Shown here: in pieces, positions 41,450 through 49,830 of the stretch
How positions within the stretch are numbered: position 1 is the stretch's first letter
Layout: the number at the start of each line of letters is the position of its first letter
Program-made: the position numbers and the translations under genes
Origin: Longispora albida DSM 44784
GTDB taxonomy: Bacteria; Actinomycetota; Actinomycetes; Mycobacteriales; Micromonosporaceae
DNA: 64,000 bases
Direction: 5' to 3'
Assembly: GCF_000379825.1 (NCBI RefSeq)
Contig: NZ_KB903814.1
Coordinates: forward strand, 434,001-498,000
Notes under the pieces: generated by a model
The model's input: only the letters and a program-made list of their open reading frames with translations
Told to the model about the DNA's origin: nothing
Database searches by the model: none

Positions 41450-42617
41450 ATCGCGGTCCGCCGCGCGGCCTGGGGCGGACCAGCACCCGGAGTACCAGGA
41501 AGAAGCCCAGTGCCACGATCGCGGCGATGAGGATCAGCAGCCCCCGCTGCCACCAGCTCAGGCCCTGGGCGACGGCACTGGCCACGCTGCCGCCGAGCAG
41601 GGCGATCAGCGCCGTGAACAGGCCGAGGATCTCCACGACCCGGAACAGGCCGTCGGCCGCCGTGCGGCGCACCTCCTCGATCTGCTGGGCCATCAGCGCT
41701 TCCAGCTGGGCTGTCGCCTGCCGGAGCTGGGCCTGCGCCGCCTCGGTCGCCGCCGCCGACTGCCGGGCGATGGCCTGCTCGGCGAGGATCAGGTCCCGTT
41801 CCTGGATGATGCGGATCCGGTCACGGACCTGGAGCGGGGAGATGCGCTGGAGGCATTCGTCCACTGTGCGCAGCGCTTCCTCGTGCCGGCCCAGCTTGCG
41901 GAGTGCGTACGCCCGGCGGTAGAGCGGGTCGGGGCTCGCGGAGTCGCGCAGCGCCGGGCGGTCGAGCAGCTTGAGCATCAGCTCGCCCTGGCCAGGGATC
42001 GAACGGGACAACCGCAGGCCCTCGACCAGGCTGAGGTGGACCCGGTAGTCCTCGCCGCCGTCGGCGAGCAGCGCGTCCATCTCGGGCAGCGCCTCGGGGC
42101 GGCCCTGCACGAGCAGCGCGAAGACGTGGTAGGCGCGGGAGTACGGGTCGAGGTCCGCGAGCGGCGTGCCCAGGTCGGCGAGGCACTGGGCCATGTTCTC
42201 CCACTGGTACGCGAGACGCAGCGCGACCAGGTGGAGGTGGAGGAGCGCCCGGCCCGCCGTCGTGGTGGGATCGGCCTCGCGGATCATCGCCGTGGTGACC
42301 GGGTCCGGCCGGTCGAGCAGGTAGGCCTGGAAGCCGGTGTCCGCGCACAGGTTCGCCGACTCCTGCCAGGTGGCCTCGCCCTTGATCAGCCAGGTGACGA
42401 CGCGGTCGGGCCAGCCGTCGTCCTGGGCCGCGATGGCCGCGGCGGCGTCGTGGCAGGCCAGCCGCCAGTACGTGTCCCGGGCCTTGCTGCCGGGCTGGAG
42501 CACCCGGATCTTCCGGAGGACCTGCTCGCGGGCGCCGGGCTGCCGGAGCAGGTCCTCGGCTGCGGCACGGCGGTGGTCCTCGTCAGCCAGCAGGTACGCT
42601 TCCAGCTCCGCCCACAT
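41436..42617 (-). CDS. Predicted helical-repeat protein with C-terminal membrane anchor
   Basis: No named family was recognised for this 393-residue protein. Residues ~50-270 are helical with TPR-like pairs (YRRAYALRKLGRHEEALRTV), then a coiled-coil-like stretch EAAQAQLRQATAQLEALMAQ, and two membrane segments near the C-terminus (LGLFTALIALLGGSVASAV and LLILIAAIVALGFFLVL) with a final Arg-rich tail. The topology suggests a cytoplasmic sensor/scaffold held at the membrane. It precedes nothing on its strand but follows the repair cassette by nine bases, so cotranscription is possible. Confidence 0.65.
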   Translation of the reverse strand: MWAELEAYLLADEDHRRAAAEDLLRQPGAREQVLRKIRVLQPGSKARDTYWRLACHDAAAAIAAQDDGWPDRVVTWLIKGEATWQESANLCADTGFQAYLLDRPDPVTTAMIREADPTTTAGRALLHLHLVALRLAYQWENMAQCLADLGTPLADLDPYSRAYHVFALLVQGRPEALPEMDALLADGGEDYRVHLSLVEGLRLSRSIPGQGELMLKLLDRPALRDSASPDPLYRRAYALRKLGRHEEALRTVDECLQRISPLQVRDRIRIIQERDLILAEQAIARQSAAATEAAQAQLRQATAQLEALMAQQIEEVRRTAADGLFRVVEILGLFTALIALLGGSVASAVAQGLSWWQRGLLILIAAIVALGFFLVLRVLVRPRPRGGPRSRPR

Positions 42618-42626
42618 GATTGAAGG

Positions 42627-43760
42627 TTAGCGATCCCCCGTACTGTCCACAAAGGTCACAGCGTGGGCCTCGGTGACGTCGGGCGTCTCAGCCTTGGCCG
42701 CGAGCCTGTCGATCACAGCCTGCGGTACCGGATGGGGGCGGGCGGCGTTGCGCGCGGCCACGACCTGCGGCGGAGCCTCGACGGCGACCAGCTCGACCCG
42801 GCCGCCGTACGCCGCGACCAGCCCGATGCACTGGTCGCGGAGCTGGCGGGTGACGTTGGTGGCGTTCCAGACGAAGGAACGCTTCGCGCGCAGGTGCTCA
42901 CGGGCCGCCTGCTGGGCCGCGGCGACGACCGGCCCCTGGTCCCCGCCCGGCTTGACCCTGAGCTGCGCGCGGAAGGCGTCGAGGCTCACGACCGGCAGGC
43001 CGTCGCGGTGCTTCGCGATCCAGGTGTCCTTGCCCGAGCCGGGCAGCCCCGACATCACCGTCACCGTGAACGCCGTGTCGTCGTACGCCGCGTACTCGGG
43101 ATCGCGGCCGGGCGTCCTGAAGTACTGGAAGCGGGCGTGGTCGGAGGCGAACCGGCGCGGGACGTCCAGGCAGGACCGCTCGGCGCAGTACTGCTGGAAG
43201 AGGTCGATGTTCGACAGCACGTCGTCGAGGTCCGCGCAGATCCGGCCGAGGATGTCGGCCCTGGCGAGCAGCACGAGATCGTCGTTGCGGGCCAGGAGGC
43301 TGACCCGGAACGCGATCGGGTCGAGATCCGGGCGCTCCAGGGCCCAGAACGGGACCTGGTGATGGCGGACCAGGGCAGCCACGTGCTCCCGCCAGGGCCG
43401 GGGCACGCCCAGCTCCCAGAGGATGCGGCGGGTCAGCAGCTCACCGCGCCGCGAGTGGCCGTGCGCGGTGACCCGGCCATCGGCGTCGATCGCGGTGCAG
43501 TCGGGCTTGGCCACGTCGTGGAAGAGGACGGTGGCGAAGAGCCGGGTGCGCTCCTCGGCCGGGCGGGCCCGCCACTCGGGCAGCGCGGCCAGAGCCTCGC
43601 AGGCCATCCGGGTGTGGATGGCGACGTCGCCCTCCGCGTGGTGCACCGGGTCCTGGATCACGCCGGAGAGGCGGCGGATCCAGGAGAAGGCCTCCTCGAT
43701 CTCGTTCCACGGGACCGTCCAGTACGGCGCGGCCGGGCAGAACCGGTCAAACAGCTCCAT
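42627..43760 (-). CDS. HD-domain phosphatase / P-loop polynucleotide kinase fusion (HD-Pnk-like)
   Basis: In this 377-residue protein the N-terminal HD domain has VLFHDVAKPDCTAID (metal-binding His-Asp) with upstream His in IHTRMACEALAAL and downstream AHGHSRRGE. The C-terminal half is a P-loop kinase of the T4 Pnkp type: VMSGLPGSGKDTWIAKH, then VVSLDAFRAQL and VWNATNVTRQLRDQCIGLV. This domain order matches HD-Pnk end-healing enzymes, which remove 2',3'-phosphates and phosphorylate 5'-OH ends. The gene overlaps the end of the RNA ligase gene by 14 bases. ATG 43760 has GGAGG six bases upstream. Confidence 0.88.
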   Translation of the reverse strand: MELFDRFCPAAPYWTVPWNEIEEAFSWIRRLSGVIQDPVHHAEGDVAIHTRMACEALAALPEWRARPAEERTRLFATVLFHDVAKPDCTAIDADGRVTAHGHSRRGELLTRRILWELGVPRPWREHVAALVRHHQVPFWALERPDLDPIAFRVSLLARNDDLVLLARADILGRICADLDDVLSNIDLFQQYCAERSCLDVPRRFASDHARFQYFRTPGRDPEYAAYDDTAFTVTVMSGLPGSGKDTWIAKHRDGLPVVSLDAFRAQLRVKPGGDQGPVVAAAQQAAREHLRAKRSFVWNATNVTRQLRDQCIGLVAAYGGRVELVAVEAPPQVVAARNAARPHPVPQAVIDRLAAKAETPDVTEAHAVTFVDSTGDR

Positions 43761-44532
43761 ACAACACCTCCGGGTCAGCCAGGCCATTGGGCAGGATCGG
43801 CCGGTCGTGCCAGTGGCTGCCCGAGTCGAGGACGGCGGTCAGGAAGGTCGCGCGGACCCACTTGTACCGGCCGGCCGTCCGCCCGTCCTCCTCGACCTTG
43901 AGGTACAGGCCCTCCATGTCGTCGTCGCTGTCGGTCTCGGCCGCCACCCGGGCCGGGTCGAGGCCGTTCGCCACGGCTGCCGCGGCGAGGCTGTCCCGCC
44001 AGGCGGGAGTACGGCAGATGGACGGGCCAACGAGCGAGGTCAGCTCCTTCAGCGTGTCCGGGCGGCCCTCCCACAGGACGGGAACCGAGCACACCGGGGC
44101 ACCGTCCAGCAGCGCGCGCCGGGCGGCCGTCGACAGGAACACGTCCTCGTGCCGGTCATAGACGTCGAACTCGCAGAAGTAGTGCGGGAGCGCGTCGTAG
44201 TAGACGGTGTGCTTGGCGTACATCCACTCGCCGTACATGACGTAGCGGTCGGCCAGCCTCGGCCACAGCTCGTGCCGGACGGTCGCCGCCCAGGCCTTCA
44301 GCGGGCCGAACTGGCGCTCGCGCGGGCCACCGGTCAGGTAGTGGCCCCGGCTCTGGATCAGCAGCCCGCCGTCCGCGCCGAAGCTGATCGCCGCGTTGGC
44401 GCCGTCCAGCTTCTCCTCCGCGACGACGTACCGGCCCCGGATCGCGGCGAACGGCTCGGCGGCGAGATCCTCGTCACCGGGCTGGAGGCGGGAGCCCTGG
44501 AGGTGCGGCGTGCGCGGGTACTTACGGAGCAT
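43747..44532 (-). CDS. RNA ligase family protein
   Basis: A nucleotidyltransferase-fold ligase of 261 residues: motif I in VVAEEKLDGANAAISF (the Lys adenylated by ATP), motif III in YVMYGEWMYAKHTV, motif IV in DMEGLYLKVEE and motif V in GRYKWVRATFL. Such ligases seal 3'-OH/5'-phosphate RNA ends. With the downstream HD-kinase, which makes ends ligatable, it forms a two-gene repair operon like that known from Deinococcus and Runella. No ribosome site precedes ATG 44532, and TAGAAC at the -10 distance suggests a leaderless message. Confidence 0.9.
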   Translation of the reverse strand: MLRKYPRTPHLQGSRLQPGDEDLAAEPFAAIRGRYVVAEEKLDGANAAISFGADGGLLIQSRGHYLTGGPRERQFGPLKAWAATVRHELWPRLADRYVMYGEWMYAKHTVYYDALPHYFCEFDVYDRHEDVFLSTAARRALLDGAPVCSVPVLWEGRPDTLKELTSLVGPSICRTPAWRDSLAAAAVANGLDPARVAAETDSDDDMEGLYLKVEEDGRTAGRYKWVRATFLTAVLDSGSHWHDRPILPNGLADPEVLYGAV

Positions 44533-44661
44533 GGGGTTAAGTTCTAGGCCATCCGTACCGGGCGGGCTACCGGATTAGGCCGGTCCGGGGTGCCCGAATG
44601 TGCTTCGGTTCGGTCCGGTTGGCGGTAGATGTTCGCCGGGGGCGTGGGTAGCCTCGGGCAG

Positions 44662-45009
44662 ATGCAGGCCCACCCTTCCCACCCCGCCCCCGATACCTCC
44701 GCGACCGCCGCCGAGCTGCTCGGCGGCCTGTGGCGGGATCTCGGCGAGCAGGCGAGCACCGCCGCCGGGGTCATCCCGGGCGTCGGCGCCGCGGTCGACC
44801 AGCACGCCGCAGCGATCCGTGACGCGCTCAGCGCCGGTGCCGGCGTGATCGGCCCGGTCGCCCTGGCCAGCTACGCGAGCGGGCTCCGTGAGGTGGCCAC
44901 CGAGCAGGGCTGGGAACTGCCGGCCGCCGTGACCTGGCCGGAGGCCGGCTGGCAGGAGATCCGCCTGGCGGCGGTGTGCCTGCTGGCCCGCCAGCTCGGC
45001 CACGTCTGA
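44662..45009 (+). CDS. Hypothetical helical protein
   Basis: The 115-residue protein starts MQAHPSHPAPDTSATAAELL and is mainly helical with Ala-rich stretches (GAGVIGPVALASYASGLREV) and a C-terminal helix IRLAAVCLLARQLGHV. No family recognised; small Ala-rich helical proteins of this kind are common in actinomycetes. The in-frame GTG/ATG at 44629 is a longer alternative. It stands between the divergent repair cassette and the convergent secreted-protein gene. Confidence 0.55.
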   Translation: MQAHPSHPAPDTSATAAELLGGLWRDLGEQASTAAGVIPGVGAAVDQHAAAIRDALSAGAGVIGPVALASYASGLREVATEQGWELPAAVTWPEAGWQEIRLAAVCLLARQLGHV

Positions 45010-45026
45010 GCCGCCCGGGACCACCG

Positions 45027-46100
45027 TCACGGCTTGAGGGTGCGCAGGTCCAGCATGTGCCAGACGATCGCCTCGCCGTCGCCGGTCGACCACATCAGCC
45101 AGTCGTCCCGGACGCCGTAGGCGCCAGCCGCCGCGTCGATCCGCACGACCCGCCGGCCAGGGATGTCGTACACGAAAAGTGGCCTGGCCTGGCCCATCAC
45201 CGTGGAGTGCGCCCCGCCGGCGAAGACCTCGACGTTACTCACCGCGCCGATCGGCTGGGCGCCTGTCCGTGAACGCTGGTCCCCGAACCTGCGCATGTCA
45301 CTGCCGTCGGCACGGCGCAGTTCGAGGATTCCGTCGTCGCTCGACCGGCACCACTGGGGTCCGCAGTTCAGCCGCCGGCCCTTCACACCGGGTACGCGGA
45401 GCACGGCCTTGGTCTCGCCGTTGAGCAGTTCGACGGGTGACCCGGTCGAGCTGACCACCGGGGCCAGCCACGGCCACGCCGCCACGGTGTAGCGGCCCAT
45501 GACCCGGGTCGTGGTCACAGTGCCGCCGGTGACCGGGATCGAGCGCAGCTCAGTGTCGCCGCCGCGTACCTCCGCGGCCCAGTGGGCGAAGCCGCCAGCG
45601 ATCTGGAGGTCCAGCGTCCCGACGCGGCCGATCGCTACGCCGGTGTCGCTGGTGAGTACCCGCGCCGGGCCGGCCGCGACATCGGCGGTCCACAGTGTCT
45701 GCTGCTGGGTGCCGCCGGGGCCCGCGACGCTGACGAACCAGAAGATCTGCCCGCCAGCCGCCGTGTAGCCGCCGAGCGAGTGGGAGTTGCCGTTGAGGTC
45801 CGGCATGAGTTCCCGGGTCCCGGACGGCGTGCGCAGAGCGAACGTCTTCCCGTTGAGCATCCCGGCCACCGTGCCCGGCTCCAGGACCAGCAGCGGGATG
45901 AAGGTACTGCCGTCGGCCTGGCTGCTCGGCATGCTGCTCACCTGCGCCGCTGGCCACGCCGTCGCCAGATCGGCCGGTGGTCCCGTGACGGTCATCGCCT
46001 CGGCGGGGCCCGCCGGGGCTGGAGCTGGCGCTGGCAGCACGAACAGCACACCGACGGCAGCCAGGGCCGCACCGGTCACAGCGCGAAGTCGGAGGTCCAT
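45027..46100 (-). CDS. Secreted beta-propeller-like protein
   Basis: A protein of 357 residues with an N-terminal signal or anchor helix (LRAVTGAALAAVGVLFVLPAP). The mature part has repeated strand pairs ending in W-W/F-containing turns (GGQIFWFVSVAGPGGTQQQT; LWTADVAAGPARVLTSDTG; GGFAHWAAEVRGGDTELRS; LMWSTGDGEAIVWHMLDLR), the pattern of a WD40/YVTN-type propeller. ATG 46100 shares one base with the stop of the TIGR03943 gene, so the three genes 45027-47808 form an operon. Function unknown. Confidence 0.65.
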   Translation of the reverse strand: MDLRLRAVTGAALAAVGVLFVLPAPAPAPAGPAEAMTVTGPPADLATAWPAAQVSSMPSSQADGSTFIPLLVLEPGTVAGMLNGKTFALRTPSGTRELMPDLNGNSHSLGGYTAAGGQIFWFVSVAGPGGTQQQTLWTADVAAGPARVLTSDTGVAIGRVGTLDLQIAGGFAHWAAEVRGGDTELRSIPVTGGTVTTTRVMGRYTVAAWPWLAPVVSSTGSPVELLNGETKAVLRVPGVKGRRLNCGPQWCRSSDDGILELRRADGSDMRRFGDQRSRTGAQPIGAVSNVEVFAGGAHSTVMGQARPLFVYDIPGRRVVRIDAAAGAYGVRDDWLMWSTGDGEAIVWHMLDLRTLKP

Positions 46101-46810
46101 CAGGATTCGTAAGCCTTCTTCGGGGCCGCGATGGGCGTCACGGCCGTCGCGGCGATGTAGGGCACCTTCTCCGTGCTGACCTCGTCCACGTCGGTGCGCT
46201 CGTCGTACTGGCCGACCACCTCGATCCAGCTGTTCGGGACCATCCGGTCGGGCAGCGAGCCGGTGAGCCGTACCTTCACCGGCCGCGCGTCGGCCGCGCA
46301 GCAGTTGATCCGGAGCCGGGCCAGGTACGCCTCGCCGCCCGGGCCGGTGATGACGAAGCCGGAGAGCCGCACCGTCCGGCCGGTCAGGGTCCGGCCCTGG
46401 TCGAAGATCGCGCGGCTCGCGTAGTCCACAACGGACAGCCGGACCGGGTCGCCCGCGGGCAGTGGAGCGAACTCGTTGCCGGCCGGCGCGGTACCCAGGG
46501 CCGAACCGCTGCGGCTCACCGAGAAGCTGCCCAGCGCTGGCGGGGCCAGGAGCAGCATGGCGAGCATCGGTACCATCAGCAGCCACGCGGCGTCGAACCT
46601 GCCGCCGTGGTCGTGCTCAGCCTCCGGGTTCTTCCGGAACAGCCCGGCCACCCCAACCAGCGCGACGACGGCCATCGCGCCGCCCGCGACGTAGAGCAGC
46701 GGCCACATGCCTTCCTTGACGTAGCGCACATAGGTACCGCTGATGGTGGTCTTCAGGATCGCGCCGCCCACCAGCAGCAGGATCACCGACCGGGTCGCCT
46801 GTCTCACCAC
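46100..46810 (-). CDS. TIGR03943 family putative permease subunit (YcgQ-like)
   Basis: The 236-residue protein has two N-terminal membrane segments (SVILLLVGGAILKT... and PLLYVAGGAMAVVALVGVAG), a third (WLLMVPMLAMLLLAPPALGS) and an extracytoplasmic domain with RTVRLSGFVITGPGGEAYLA and RINCCAADARPVKVRLTGSL. This is the TIGR03943/UPF0703 pattern, with the conserved R-x-x-I-x-C-C-A-A-D. Such proteins are nearly always encoded with a DUF318 permease, as here, and the pair has been linked to metal homeostasis. It overlaps the permease gene by seven bases. Confidence 0.88.
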   Translation of the reverse strand: MVRQATRSVILLLVGGAILKTTISGTYVRYVKEGMWPLLYVAGGAMAVVALVGVAGLFRKNPEAEHDHGGRFDAAWLLMVPMLAMLLLAPPALGSFSVSRSGSALGTAPAGNEFAPLPAGDPVRLSVVDYASRAIFDQGRTLTGRTVRLSGFVITGPGGEAYLARLRINCCAADARPVKVRLTGSLPDRMVPNSWIEVVGQYDERTDVDEVSTEKVPYIAATAVTPIAAPKKAYES

Positions 46811-47808
46811 AGCAACGCTCCTGTCCCTACCGCCACCAGCACCGCGACCACGAGGGTGGCCGGGGCGAACCGGAGCGCGAAGCCCCGGCCGAACGCGCCC
46901 ACCTGCATCGCGAACAACTTCAGGTCGACCATCGGCCCGACCACGAGGAACACCAGCCGCGACGTGAGCGAGAACTGGGTCAGCGACGCGGCGACGAACG
47001 CGTCAGCCTCCGAGCAGATCGACAGCACCACGGCCAGAGCAGCAAGAGCCAGCACAGACAGCACCGGGTTACCGGAGACGGCGCGCAGCCACTCGGCCGG
47101 GACCGTCACGTTCAGCGTGGCCGCGGCGAACGCGCCGATCGCGAGGTACCCACCGGCCTGCGTCATGTCGTGCCGGGCCGCGGCGGCGAAGGCCAGCCAC
47201 TTGTTCTGCCCGGCGTGGTCGTGGTGCCGTGGCTGGCGCAGCCAGTCCGACCGGCCCAGCCGCACCCACAGCCAGCCCATGATGACGGCGACCAGCAGGC
47301 TGGCGCCGAAGCGCGCGGCGACCATCGACGGCTGGTTCGGGAAGGCCACGTAGGTCGACACCATCACGACCGGGTTGATCGCGGGCGCTGACAGCAGGAA
47401 CGCGAGCGCCGCGCCCGGCGTGACCCCCCGGCGGACCAGCGCGCCGGCCACCGGTACCGACGCGCACTCGCAGCCGGGCAGGATGCCGCCGGCGAGCCCT
47501 GCTGCCGGTACGGCCAGCGCCGGGTGCTTCGGCAGCGCCCTGGAGAAGAAGGCCGGCGGGACGAACACGGCGATCGCCGCCGACAGCAGCGTACCGAGCG
47601 CCACGAACGGCATCGCCTGGATGACGATCGAGATGAACACCGTGGTCCAGCTCTGGAGCAGCGGCGTGCTCATCGCGTCCGACAGCAGCCCCCGGCCGAG
47701 CATCGCGAGCACGAGGAGGGCGAGGAGCACCTCCACCGAGCGCACTGTCCGGCGTCTCGGTGGCGTGGGCTGACTCTGGGCCGGTCGCCGGGTGGTCTGG
47801 GTTTGCAC
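46804..47808 (-). CDS. DUF318/UPF0718 family permease (YcgR/ArsP-like)
   Basis: A permease of 334 residues with about eight membrane segments. The family motifs are clear: QAMPFVALGTLLSAAIAVFV near residue 65, AGGILPGCECASVPVAGALV (with GCECxxxP), FLLSAPAINPVVMVSTYVAF and, in the second half, CSEADAFVAASL and GPMVDLKLFAM. Members transport unknown substrates; ArsP relatives export organoarsenicals, and others are zinc-responsive. The first gene of a three-gene operon; two short palindromes lie in its promoter region. Confidence 0.88.
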   Translation of the reverse strand: MQTQTTRRPAQSQPTPPRRRTVRSVEVLLALLVLAMLGRGLLSDAMSTPLLQSWTTVFISIVIQAMPFVALGTLLSAAIAVFVPPAFFSRALPKHPALAVPAAGLAGGILPGCECASVPVAGALVRRGVTPGAALAFLLSAPAINPVVMVSTYVAFPNQPSMVAARFGASLLVAVIMGWLWVRLGRSDWLRQPRHHDHAGQNKWLAFAAAARHDMTQAGGYLAIGAFAAATLNVTVPAEWLRAVSGNPVLSVLALAALAVVLSICSEADAFVAASLTQFSLTSRLVFLVVGPMVDLKLFAMQVGAFGRGFALRFAPATLVVAVLVAVGTGALLW

Positions 47809-47830
47809 GTGCAGAAGGTACCGGCTGGGT

Positions 47831-47873
47831 TTCAGGAACTGAAGGGGTGAAAACCCTATAACGGACTCGTTAT
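47831..47873. promoter_or_regulatory. Two palindromes in the permease promoter region
   Basis: TTCAG-GAA-CTGAA spans 47831-47843 and ATAACG-GACT-CGTTAT spans 47858-47873, both perfect. They lie 23-65 bases from the permease start in a gap between divergent genes. Neither resembles the actinobacterial Zur consensus I would expect for a zinc-regulated pair. Confidence 0.4.
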
Positions 47874-48005
47874 CTCGCCCAAGTGTGACCGAACCAGGAC
47901 AAGATCATCAACCACTGTGGTCTGTGGCCCAGGTCATGGGGAACCTTCTGGCGTGCGGCCCCCTCCTGGGGTGGTGAAGGGCTAACGCCACTCTCGGGAG
48001 GGAAC

Positions 48006-49337
48006 ATGGACAGAATCCGGTTGGGCACTGCGGCCGGCGGGGTGCTCGCCGTTGACGCGGTGCTGCATCTGGTCTGGGCGACCGGGATCACCTGGCCAGC
48101 CAGTGACACGCGTGCGTTGTCGCACGCGCTGCTCGGCACGTCTGGTGCGCCGTTCACACCACGCGTCCTGCTGACGCTCGCCGCGATTCTCCTCACCGGG
48201 GCGGCGTGCGTGGTTGCCGCTTCGCGGGACAGGGGCGGCCTGATCGCCCGGCTGGGCGCGCTCGCCGTCGCCTGTGGCCTGCTGACCAGAGGACTGATCG
48301 GCGCCGGGTGGGCCGCAGGGCTGGGTTTCGGTCCCGGCAGTGCCTTCTACTGGCTCAACCTTTTCGTGTACGTGCCGCTGTGCCTCGCGGCCGGGATCGC
48401 CACTCTGCTGGTGACGAGGATGCCGCGCTGGCTGGCGGCGTTCCCGGCCGTCCTGGTGGTGGCCCTGCTCTGGGGCGCGTATGGCTGGAGTCCCGCCGAG
48501 CAGCGCGACCACCGGCCGCCGGCCGACGGGCAGTTCGCGGAGACGGCGCTGGCCCGGTTCCACTACGTGCGGGCGGGCAGCGGGACGCCGGTCGTGCTGC
48601 TCTCACCGGGAGCCGCCTCGACCTTCGCCTGGCGGCCACAGCTCGACGCGCTGCGCGCACGGCACACGGTGTACATAGTGGACCTTCCTGGGCAGGGCTT
48701 CACCGAGCTGCGCGCCAGGGACTTCACGTGGGACCTGGACGGGATGACCCGGGCAGTGGGGGCGTTCCTCGACGCGATGGGCATCGAGAAGGCCGCGCTC
48801 GGCGGCAACTCGTGGAGCGGAGGCTGGGCGCTCGCCTACGCCCAGCGGTACCCGGCGCGGGTCACAGCCCTCGCCCTGCTCGCACCGTCCGGGCTGGACG
48901 AGAAGGATCCGCCGGCCTGGGAGCTGATGAAGTACCCGATCGCCGGCGAGCTGATGGCCAGCGCCGGCGCGGCCAGCCGGTCGAGCACGGCCTCGGCGGT
49001 CCGGGGGCTGTTCGGGCATCCCGAGCTGGTGACGGAGGCGATGGTGGACGAGATGTGGGCCCCCGGCACGTTCACGGCGAACCGCAAGTCCGCCTACCTG
49101 CTCGAACGGGGGCTGGACTGGCGGGAGACCCAGGCCGCGCTGGGCAGGACGAGCACCCCGGCGCTGATCCTGTGGGGCTCCGGGGACACCGTGCTGCCGG
49201 TCTGGCAGGCCGCCAGGTACCGGGAGCTGATGCCCTCGGCCACAGTGACCGTTCTCGACGGCTGCGGGCACGCGCTGACCCTCGACTGTGCACAGCCGGT
49301 GGCCAGCCTGATGGCAGACTTCCTCCATGCTCACTGA
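48006..49337 (+). CDS. DUF3995 membrane domain fused to an alpha/beta hydrolase
   Basis: In this 443-residue protein the first ~165 residues contain four membrane helices with VDAVLHLVWATGITWPASD and FYWLNLFVYVPLCLAAGI, typical of DUF3995. The remaining part is an alpha/beta hydrolase: oxyanion loop LLSPGAASTFAW, nucleophile elbow LGGNSWSGGWALAYAQ (Ser), acid in LILWGSGDTVLPVWQ and His in DGCGHALTLD. The active site would face the side of the membrane where residue 170 emerges. ATG 48006 follows GGGAGGGAAC. The gene overlaps the sigma-factor gene by 11 bases. Confidence 0.85.
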   Translation: MDRIRLGTAAGGVLAVDAVLHLVWATGITWPASDTRALSHALLGTSGAPFTPRVLLTLAAILLTGAACVVAASRDRGGLIARLGALAVACGLLTRGLIGAGWAAGLGFGPGSAFYWLNLFVYVPLCLAAGIATLLVTRMPRWLAAFPAVLVVALLWGAYGWSPAEQRDHRPPADGQFAETALARFHYVRAGSGTPVVLLSPGAASTFAWRPQLDALRARHTVYIVDLPGQGFTELRARDFTWDLDGMTRAVGAFLDAMGIEKAALGGNSWSGGWALAYAQRYPARVTALALLAPSGLDEKDPPAWELMKYPIAGELMASAGAASRSSTASAVRGLFGHPELVTEAMVDEMWAPGTFTANRKSAYLLERGLDWRETQAALGRTSTPALILWGSGDTVLPVWQAARYRELMPSATVTVLDGCGHALTLDCAQPVASLMADFLHAH

Positions 49338-49830
49338 GCGAGGGCCCGCGCTCGTCCGGGCCGCCCAGCACGGCGACACCCTCGCCATGCACGACCTCCT
49401 CGACGAGCTCACGCCGTACGTGGCCCGGATCTGCGCCGGCATCGCCCTGCACGAGGCCGCCGACGCGACGCAGGAGACCCTGATCGCGGTGTTCCGCACC
49501 CTGCGGAAGCTCCGCGACCCGGAAGCACTGCGCGGCTGGGTCCGGATCATCGCGGTCCGGGAGGCCGTCCGGGTCGCCAAGCGCACCGGCGGCCCGGGCG
49601 GAACGGTCGACCCCGAGCTGGCTCCGGCACGCGGCGAGCCGGAGCTGGCGGCGGACGTGCGGGCCGTGCTCTCCGGCCTCAGCCCGGAACACCGCGCGAT
49701 CCTCACCCTCCGCGACCTGGAGGGCATGGACGAGCGGGCGACGGCCGAGCTGCTCGCCGTGTCCACCGGCACCGTCAAGTCGCGCCTGCACCGGGCGCGG
49801 GCCAGTTTCCGGAAGGCATGGACATCATGA
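49327..49830 (+). CDS. ECF-type RNA polymerase sigma factor
   Basis: The short sigma factor (167 residues) has region 2 (ADATQETLIAVFRTLRKLRD, then EALRGWVRIIAVREAVR) and region 4 (LSPEHRAILTLRDLEGMDER, then ATAELLAVSTGTVKSRLHRA). It lacks regions 1 and 3, as ECF sigma factors do. No anti-sigma factor with a zinc-binding or membrane motif is adjacent; instead it is coupled on both sides by overlaps to the hydrolase and the SRPBCC-like gene. These may be its regulators or targets. Confidence 0.9.
   Translation: MLTERGPALVRAAQHGDTLAMHDLLDELTPYVARICAGIALHEAADATQETLIAVFRTLRKLRDPEALRGWVRIIAVREAVRVAKRTGGPGGTVDPELAPARGEPELAADVRAVLSGLSPEHRAILTLRDLEGMDERATAELLAVSTGTVKSRLHRARASFRKAWTS

Noticed and set aside
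47831-47873. Zur box before the DUF318 permease
   Set aside because: The palindromes present do not match the TGAAAAT-type actinobacterial Zur pattern; only generic operator candidates were reported.
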